Positions 59,743 through 64,000 of a stretch of 64,000 nucleotides of DNA are shown here, in pieces. Made by a program: the position numbers and the translations under genes. Within the stretch, counting starts at the first letter, position 1, and every line of letters begins with the position of its first letter. Source of the stretch: an uncultured Clostridia bacterium (GTDB lineage Bacteria > Bacillota > Clostridia > Oscillospirales > Ruminococcaceae); NCBI GenBank assembly GCA_947588805.1, contig CANPYR010000003.1, positions 1 to 64,000 of the forward strand, read 5' to 3'. The notes under the pieces are model-generated. The model saw only the letters and a list, made by a program, of their open reading frames with translations. It made no database searches and was not told the origin of the DNA.

Positions 59743-62379
59743 ATGAAGGAATACAAAGGACTTACATCAAAACGGGCCGGGGAGCTTCTTTTGGAGCACG
59801 GCGAAAACAGACTCAGACAGAAGAAAAAGCCGGGACCTCTGAAAATCTTCGTCGGCCAGTTCCGGGACGTTTGCGTGATGATACTTTTGGCGGCGACGGC
59901 GGTTTCCGCTTTTTTGGGGGAATACTGCGACGCGGCTACTATTATCGCGATAGTTATACTTGACGCGGTTTTGGGATTCGTTCAGGAATACCGCACCGAA
60001 AAAACTCTCGAAGCTCTTGAAAGCATGAGCGCGCCGACCGCTAAGGTCATCCGCGACGGAAAAGAAAACGTTATCAAAGCCGAGGAAATCGTTCCGGGAG
60101 ACGTTTTTCTTCTTGAAGCCGGAGACAGAGTCCCTGCGGACGGGAAAATTTTGGAGCAGAGCGGACTTCGGTGCGACGAATCCATCCTTACGGGAGAATC
60201 GGGCGCGGTCAAAAAGTCGGAATATTCCGGCGAAGATCCGTCTCTTCCGTCGGAGCCGGGGATAGTATATACCGCGAGCTCCGTAATACGCGGAAACGCC
60301 GTCTGCGAAGCCGTTCTTACGGGGATGGATACGCAGATGGGGAAGGTCTCGGGGATGATAGACTCGGAAGCTTCGGAGCAGGAAAGAACTCCGCTTCAGA
60401 TAAAGCTCGGCAAGCTCGGCGCGGCGCTCTGCGTAATATGCGTGGCGGTCTGCGCGCTCGTAGCTCTCGCAGGCGTACTGCGCGGAGAACCGCTCTTTGA
60501 TATGCTTATGACCGGGATAACCATCGCGATCGCAGCTATCCCGGAGGGTCTTCCGGCTACAGTAACGATAGCGCTCGCTCTTGCAGTGAGAAGGATGTTA
60601 AAATCAAACGCCCTCGTGCATAAGCTTCATTCGGTAGAAACTCTCGGCTGCGTCAACGTTATATGCACAGACAAGACCGGAACTCTCACCGAGAATAAAA
60701 TGACGGTTACAAAAATTTACTCCGCCGGCGAGGATATCACACTTACTGGTTCGGGATATTCTACAAGAGGTAAGATAATAATCAACGGCGAGGAGCAGGA
60801 TATCCCCGAGCACGCAAAGGAAGCGATAATATGCGCGGCGCTCTGCAATAACGCAAAGATTATCCCTTTAAATCCCGACGCCGGCAAGGAAAGGGAGAGA
60901 AGAAACAGAGGAAGATTCGAGATCTCGGGAGACCCCACCGAAGCAGCTCTTTTGATAGCCGCGGAAAAGTGCGGGATAACCGAAAACGGAACGATAAGCA
61001 GCGCCCAGAGATTAAGCGAGATCCCGTTTGACAGCGAGACGAAAAAAATGAGCGTGAGCGTAAGGCTCGGAGGAAAGGAACGGACCTTTATAAAAGGCGC
61101 GCCGGACGTTATCATATCCGAGTGTAAATATATCCTGATCGGGAATAAGCTCTACCGCTTCGACAAAGAACGGAAAGCGGACGTTATATCAATACATAAA
61201 AACATGGCGGAATCTGCGCTCAGAGTGCTGGCCGCCGCCGAAAGCACCGAGAGCGGAACGGTATTTTTAGGTCTTTTCGGAATGCAGGACGCTCCGCGCG
61301 AGGAAGCTGTCAAATCGGTCAGAGAATGCAAAAAAGCGGGTATCAGAGTGGTAATGATAACCGGAGATCATCTTCTCACCGCTTCCGCGATAGCAAGACA
61401 GGCAGGTATTCTTAGGCCGGGCATGAAGGCGATATCAAAGGAAGAGCTCGATAAAATGAGCGACCGCGAGCTAAAAAGCGCCTGCGGCGGGATAGCGGTA
61501 TACGCAAGGGTGAGCCCGTCGGATAAATTAAGGATAGTAAACGCTCTGAAATCCGCAGGAAACACAGTAGCCATGACCGGAGACGGAGTAAACGACGCTC
61601 CCGCGGTAAAGGCTGCGGACATAGGCGTAGCGATGGGAAAAACAGGTACCGACGTTACGAAGCAAGCCGCGGACATAGTGCTTTTGGACGACGATTTTTC
61701 GACTCTTTGCCTTGCGGTAAAGCAGGGCAGAACGGTGTACGCAAACATAAGAAAGCTCGTGAGATATCTTATCTCCTGCAACATAGGCGAAGTCGCGGTC
61801 ATGCTCGCGTCGATAGTTTCGGGGCTTCCGATAGTTCTGCTTCCGACTCAGATACTTCTTGTGAACCTTGTGACGGACGGACTTCCTGCAGTCGCGCTCG
61901 GGCTTGAGGGTTCGGAGGATGAAATAATGCAAAAAAAGCCGAAGGACTTCTCCGGAAGCTTTGCAAGCGGCGGGCTCTGGTTCAGAATAGCCGCGCGAGG
62001 GATCCTTATCGGCGCGGGCGCTTTAGGGAGCTTTATTTATTCGCTCAAGCTCGGCTATACGCTTCCCGCAGCGAGGACTTCCGCGCTTGTAACGCTGATT
62101 TTGTCGCAGCTGATACACGTCTTTGAATGCCGAAGCGAGAGCAAGTCGGTATTCGGGATGAACCCGTTCGGGAACCCTTCGCTTTTGGTTTCGGTACTGA
62201 TCTCGGCCGCCGCGCTCGCGGGATGCATATGGTTCGAGCCGCTCGGCAGGATAATGGAAACCGCGCCGCTAACGCCGACGGAGCTATTGCCCGCGGCAAT
62301 ATTCGCAGCAGCGGTACCGATAGCGGAGGGAATCGTAAAATTGGGATGGGGTGGGAGGAAGAAAACAGATCAGCTATAA
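59743..62379 (+). CDS. P-type Ca2+ ATPase (P2A-like)
   Basis: 878 residues. N-terminal cation ATPase domain, ILTGES actuator, IPEGLP in helix 4 (a calcium-type signature), CTDKTGTLTENK phosphorylation site, KGAPD nucleotide site, MTGDGVNDAPA hinge and four C-terminal helices. The order and size match bacterial SERCA-like pumps that export Ca2+ (Mn2+ possible). AAAGGGG lies before the ATG. Monocistronic. Confidence 0.93.
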   Translation: MKEYKGLTSKRAGELLLEHGENRLRQKKKPGPLKIFVGQFRDVCVMILLAATAVSAFLGEYCDAATIIAIVILDAVLGFVQEYRTEKTLEALESMSAPTAKVIRDGKENVIKAEEIVPGDVFLLEAGDRVPADGKILEQSGLRCDESILTGESGAVKKSEYSGEDPSLPSEPGIVYTASSVIRGNAVCEAVLTGMDTQMGKVSGMIDSEASEQERTPLQIKLGKLGAALCVICVAVCALVALAGVLRGEPLFDMLMTGITIAIAAIPEGLPATVTIALALAVRRMLKSNALVHKLHSVETLGCVNVICTDKTGTLTENKMTVTKIYSAGEDITLTGSGYSTRGKIIINGEEQDIPEHAKEAIICAALCNNAKIIPLNPDAGKERERRNRGRFEISGDPTEAALLIAAEKCGITENGTISSAQRLSEIPFDSETKKMSVSVRLGGKERTFIKGAPDVIISECKYILIGNKLYRFDKERKADVISIHKNMAESALRVLAAAESTESGTVFLGLFGMQDAPREEAVKSVRECKKAGIRVVMITGDHLLTASAIARQAGILRPGMKAISKEELDKMSDRELKSACGGIAVYARVSPSDKLRIVNALKSAGNTVAMTGDGVNDAPAVKAADIGVAMGKTGTDVTKQAADIVLLDDDFSTLCLAVKQGRTVYANIRKLVRYLISCNIGEVAVMLASIVSGLPIVLLPTQILLVNLVTDGLPAVALGLEGSEDEIMQKKPKDFSGSFASGGLWFRIAARGILIGAGALGSFIYSLKLGYTLPAARTSALVTLILSQLIHVFECRSESKSVFGMNPFGNPSLLVSVLISAAALAGCIWFEPLGRIMETAPLTPTELLPAAIFAAAVPIAEGIVKLGWGGRKKTDQL

Positions 62380-62488
62380 ATTTCGAGAGACCAAAGGGGG
62401 GCGCTGCAGCGCTCCCTTGTGTGCTTAACTGCATTTCAAATGCCCCTCTCCTGCTCTAATTTTGATATGAACTATCTTTATTCAATCC

Positions 62489-62518
62489 AAAAAATCTCCC
62501 CCGATTTCTCGGAGGAGA
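62489..62518 (-). terminator. Terminator of tuf
   Basis: On the minus strand TCTCCTCCGA-GAAA-TCGGGGGAGA (ten pairs, one G-T; GNRA loop) followed by TTTTTT. Confidence 0.9.
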
Positions 62519-62574
62519 CTTCTTTAATCAATTATACCTTCAACGCTCAATAATTACGCATTAAACACTAAGCA

Positions 62575-63777
<1,203 letters not shown>

Positions 63778-63893
63778 TGGAATAATCCTCCCTTTAGTAA
63801 CATTTGATATTATGATTTTAACAGATTTTTTATAAAAATGCAAGGGTTTTTCCAAACATTTTTAAGTTTTTTTAAGTGACTGCGCCAAAATTA

Positions 63894-64000
63894 TCAGTCG
63901 GCCTTCCTGCGGGCGCTCATAATTCCCTCGGCGACGGACTTCGGAACCTCGGTATAGCTGTGCGGTTCCATGGTGTACTGACCGCGGCCCTGCGTCTTGG
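63894..64000 (-). CDS. fusA: Elongation factor G, 3' end only
   Basis: The last 34 codons read [19 protein letters not shown] and then a [15 protein letters not shown] tail, the usual EF-G C-terminus, and stop at TGA (63896-63894). The rest lies beyond the window. The 116-bp gap to tuf has no clear terminator, so the two are likely co-transcribed. Confidence 0.9.
   Translation of the reverse strand, partial: KTQGRGQYTMEPHSYTEVPKSVAEGIMSARRKAD

Overview
The window looks like chromosome from a gut-associated anaerobic Firmicute of the Clostridia, probably Oscillospiraceae/Ruminococcaceae-like (a lineage guess only). Pointers are an hrcA-grpE-dnaK-dnaJ cluster behind a perfect CIRCE operator, a bile salt hydrolase with the full catalytic set, a flavodiiron-flavin reductase-rubredoxin fusion for O2/NO detoxification, a Gram-positive type IV pilus locus without secretin genes, ECF sigma/anti-sigma pairs, and many glycoside hydrolases with sugar-type ABC transport. 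Promoters are mostly sigma-A-like with 17-bp spacers, and most carry a TGn extended -10.

Layout. 1-1.8 kb: a small leader-like protein, prfB (no programmed frameshift) and tRNA-Ser(GCU). 1.8-19.4 kb: a type IV pilus locus on the minus strand, in transcription order pilB, pilT, pilC, a minor pilin, three pilins, prepilin peptidase, pilM, pilN, pilO, a giant 1677-residue GLUG-repeat prepilin and three further pseudopilin-like proteins. Several spacers here can fold into RNA structures, including a possible pseudoknot upstream of the prepilin peptidase gene. 19.4-22.5 kb: a divergent DUF1413-like/ribbon-helix-helix pair sharing an operator-like palindrome, a GH27 alpha-galactosidase, a small Cys protein and a PF00882-like protein. 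22.4-27.4 kb: the heat-shock operon. 27.5-32.3 kb: PduL-type phosphotransacylase, a hairpin-rich spacer, a hybrid sensor kinase and a CmpB-like membrane protein.

32.4-38.5 kb: an apparent ECF sigma/anti-sigma unit followed by two paralogous solute-binding lipoproteins, two permeases and a small membrane-anchored protein resembling the last domain of membrane-fusion proteins. An ECF-like promoter lies between regulator and transporter. 38.6-41.4 kb: a GH140-like hydrolase and a second ECF/anti-sigma pair. 41.5-50 kb: flavodiiron fusion, GNAT, a three-gene group (GH25 lysozyme, C39-like protease, unknown), alpha/beta hydrolase, membrane-bound Mrr-like nuclease and Na/Pi cotransporter. 50-59.5 kb: GH43-CBM6 lipoprotein divergent from a solute-binding lipoprotein, MBL hydrolase, bile salt hydrolase, GH2 glycosidase and a SAT-like GNAT. 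59.7-64 kb: P-type Ca2+ ATPase, tuf and the 3' end of fusA.

The most unusual non-coding feature is a dispersed intergenic element. Two copies (about 50.16-50.39 and 54.05-54.28 kb) start with a GC-rich four-stem cloverleaf, continue with a conserved GTCGTTGGGAGCGAAA block and end in degenerate 7-nt repeats. A third copy near 59.6 kb lacks the cloverleaf. The heptad repeats also occur alone in other spacers. All function calls are from reading the sequence; no database search was run.
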